Origin: an uncultured Oscillospiraceae bacterium
GTDB taxonomy: Bacteria > Bacillota > Clostridia > Oscillospirales > Oscillospiraceae
Direction of reading: 5' to 3'
Assembly: GCA_900762005.1 (NCBI GenBank)
Contig: CAAFEV010000065.1
Location: 1 to 5,291 of the forward strand
Length of the DNA stretch: 5,291 nucleotides
The position numbers were made by a program, and so were the translations under genes. The first letter of the stretch is position 1; every line of letters starts with the position of its first letter. Below the pieces are notes generated by a model that did not search any database, was not told the origin of the DNA, and saw nothing but the letters and a program-made list of their open reading frames with translations. Shown one piece after another: positions 5,057 to 5,291 of this stretch.

Positions 5057-5126
5057 AGTGTCAACTCCTTCCTTGTGTCCGCCCTCTTCCCGTGATACAA
5101 TGACAAGGAAAGGGGGTGATGATATC
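5057..5126. promoter_or_regulatory. Divergent intergenic control region with mirrored ribosome-site blocks
   Basis: The 70 bases between the leftward operon and the rightward 42-residue gene hold the ribosome sites of both. TTCCTTGT (5069-5076) and ACAAGGAA (5103-5110) are an exact 8-bp inverted repeat 26 bases apart, each merging with one gene's Shine-Dalgarno. The candidate rightward -10 lies between them. The arrangement would suit an operator, but similarity of the two ribosome sites alone may explain it. No convincing leftward -35/-10 pair is seen here; the leftward promoter may lie inside or beyond 5127. Confidence 0.45.
5073..5101 (+). promoter_or_regulatory. Candidate extended -10 promoter for the rightward small gene
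   Basis: TTGTGT (5073-5078), a 17-base spacer, then TACAAT (5096-5101) preceded by TG (5093-5094), an extended -10. Transcription would begin near 5108, just upstream of AAAGGGGGTGAT, and the GTG start at 5127. The -35 matches only half of the consensus. Confidence 0.4.
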
Positions 5127-5255
5127 GTGAAAAAATCAGAATTTGAACAAGTCTTCCGCGAAATCGTAGAAAAGACCGGCCCGAATTCAAAAGATGATTT
5201 GCTTGAAGTGCTATCCCATTACGCGAGAGACGTAAAGTACAGCACCATTCAATAA
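5127..5255 (+). CDS. 42-residue rightward phage protein, unknown
   Basis: The only rightward gene, 42 residues, charged and mostly helical (K-K-S-E-F-E-Q-V-F-R-E-I-V-E-K), with a middle turn T-G-P-N-S-K-D-D and end Y-A-R-D-V-K-Y-S-T-I-Q. I do not recognise a named family. The start is GTG 5127, because GGGGGTGAT sits directly upstream as a near-perfect match to the 16S tail. An in-frame ATG at 5100 would fall in the candidate -10 and has no ribosome site. Divergent from the early operon, it sits where Firmicutes phages often place a small regulator or a gene of the lysogeny side, but no DNA-binding motif is visible. Confidence 0.6.
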   Translation: MKKSEFEQVFREIVEKTGPNSKDDLLEVLSHYARDVKYSTIQ

Positions 5256-5266
5256 ATGTTCTGCTG

Positions 5267-5284
5267 CTTGATGGTCGAATCAAG
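5267..5284. repeat. Short inverted repeat after the rightward gene
   Basis: CTTGAT (5267-5272) and ATCAAG (5279-5284) are perfect complements around GGTCGA. There is no T run after it on the plus strand within the window, so it is not a clear terminator. It may be half of a larger element or an operator cut by the window edge. Confidence 0.3.
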
Positions 5285-5291
5285 AAAATAC

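Noticed and set aside
5043..5064. TTGACA and TATAAA on the minus strand at the start of the ribbon-helix-helix gene
   Set aside because: The spacing is only ten bases, too short for a sigma-70-type promoter, and the pair overlaps the ribosome site and start codon.
5053..5283. 76-codon minus-strand frame opposite the rightward gene
   Set aside because: No ribosome site, composition unlike the neighbours, and it overlaps the start of the ribbon-helix-helix gene and its control region.

Overview
The window looks like the early (DNA-processing) region of a temperate phage or integrated prophage of a low-to-mid GC Gram-positive host, most likely a gut Clostridia/Oscillospirales-type bacterium. 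The reasons are the tight collinear gene string on the minus strand, strong AGGAGG-type ribosome sites, stop/start overlaps (TAATG, TGATG, ATGA), and a gene set typical of Firmicutes siphophages: small DNA-binding proteins, an SbcC-like ATPase, an AAA_24/Sak4-like ATPase, a DUF669-type protein and an SF2 helicase. No structural, lysis or integrase gene is present, so prophage and free phage cannot be told apart.

Layout, read right to left along the transcribed strand. A divergent regulatory region (about 5057-5126) separates a 42-codon rightward gene (5127-5255) from the leftward operon. The operon begins with three small genes: a ribbon-helix-helix-like protein (TTG start), an excisionase-like helix-turn-helix protein and a two-helix membrane protein. 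They are followed by a four-cysteine protein with an HTH domain and a perfect 45-bp in-frame tandem duplication, and by a small unknown protein. Next come the SMC/SbcC-like ATPase (2326-3594), the Sak4-like P-loop ATPase (1232-2326), the DUF669-type putative ssDNA-binding protein (680-1201), and a superfamily 2 helicase that runs off the left edge.

The most notable feature is in that left-edge gene. The helicase reading frame is interrupted exactly inside its P-loop (after ...LPTG) by an intein with clear splicing blocks A and B and the first LAGLIDADG homing-endonuclease motif. The second half of the intein and the rest of the helicase lie outside the window. Because the frame has no stop inside the window it is easy to miss.

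Other structure beyond the genes: two rightward-facing intrinsic-terminator-like hairpins embedded in leftward coding sequence, a near-duplicated gene-junction cassette (22 of 29 bases identical) that gives two neighbouring proteins the same C-terminal tail P-x-W-Q-x-G-x-F, and a 16-bp repeat shared by two adjacent linkers. The genes together suggest a phage recombination/replication-initiation module: the SMC-like and Sak4-like ATPases and the DUF669-type protein handle DNA ends and single strands, the helicase unwinds, and the homing intein sits inside the operon whose products could help its own recombination-dependent spread (inference).
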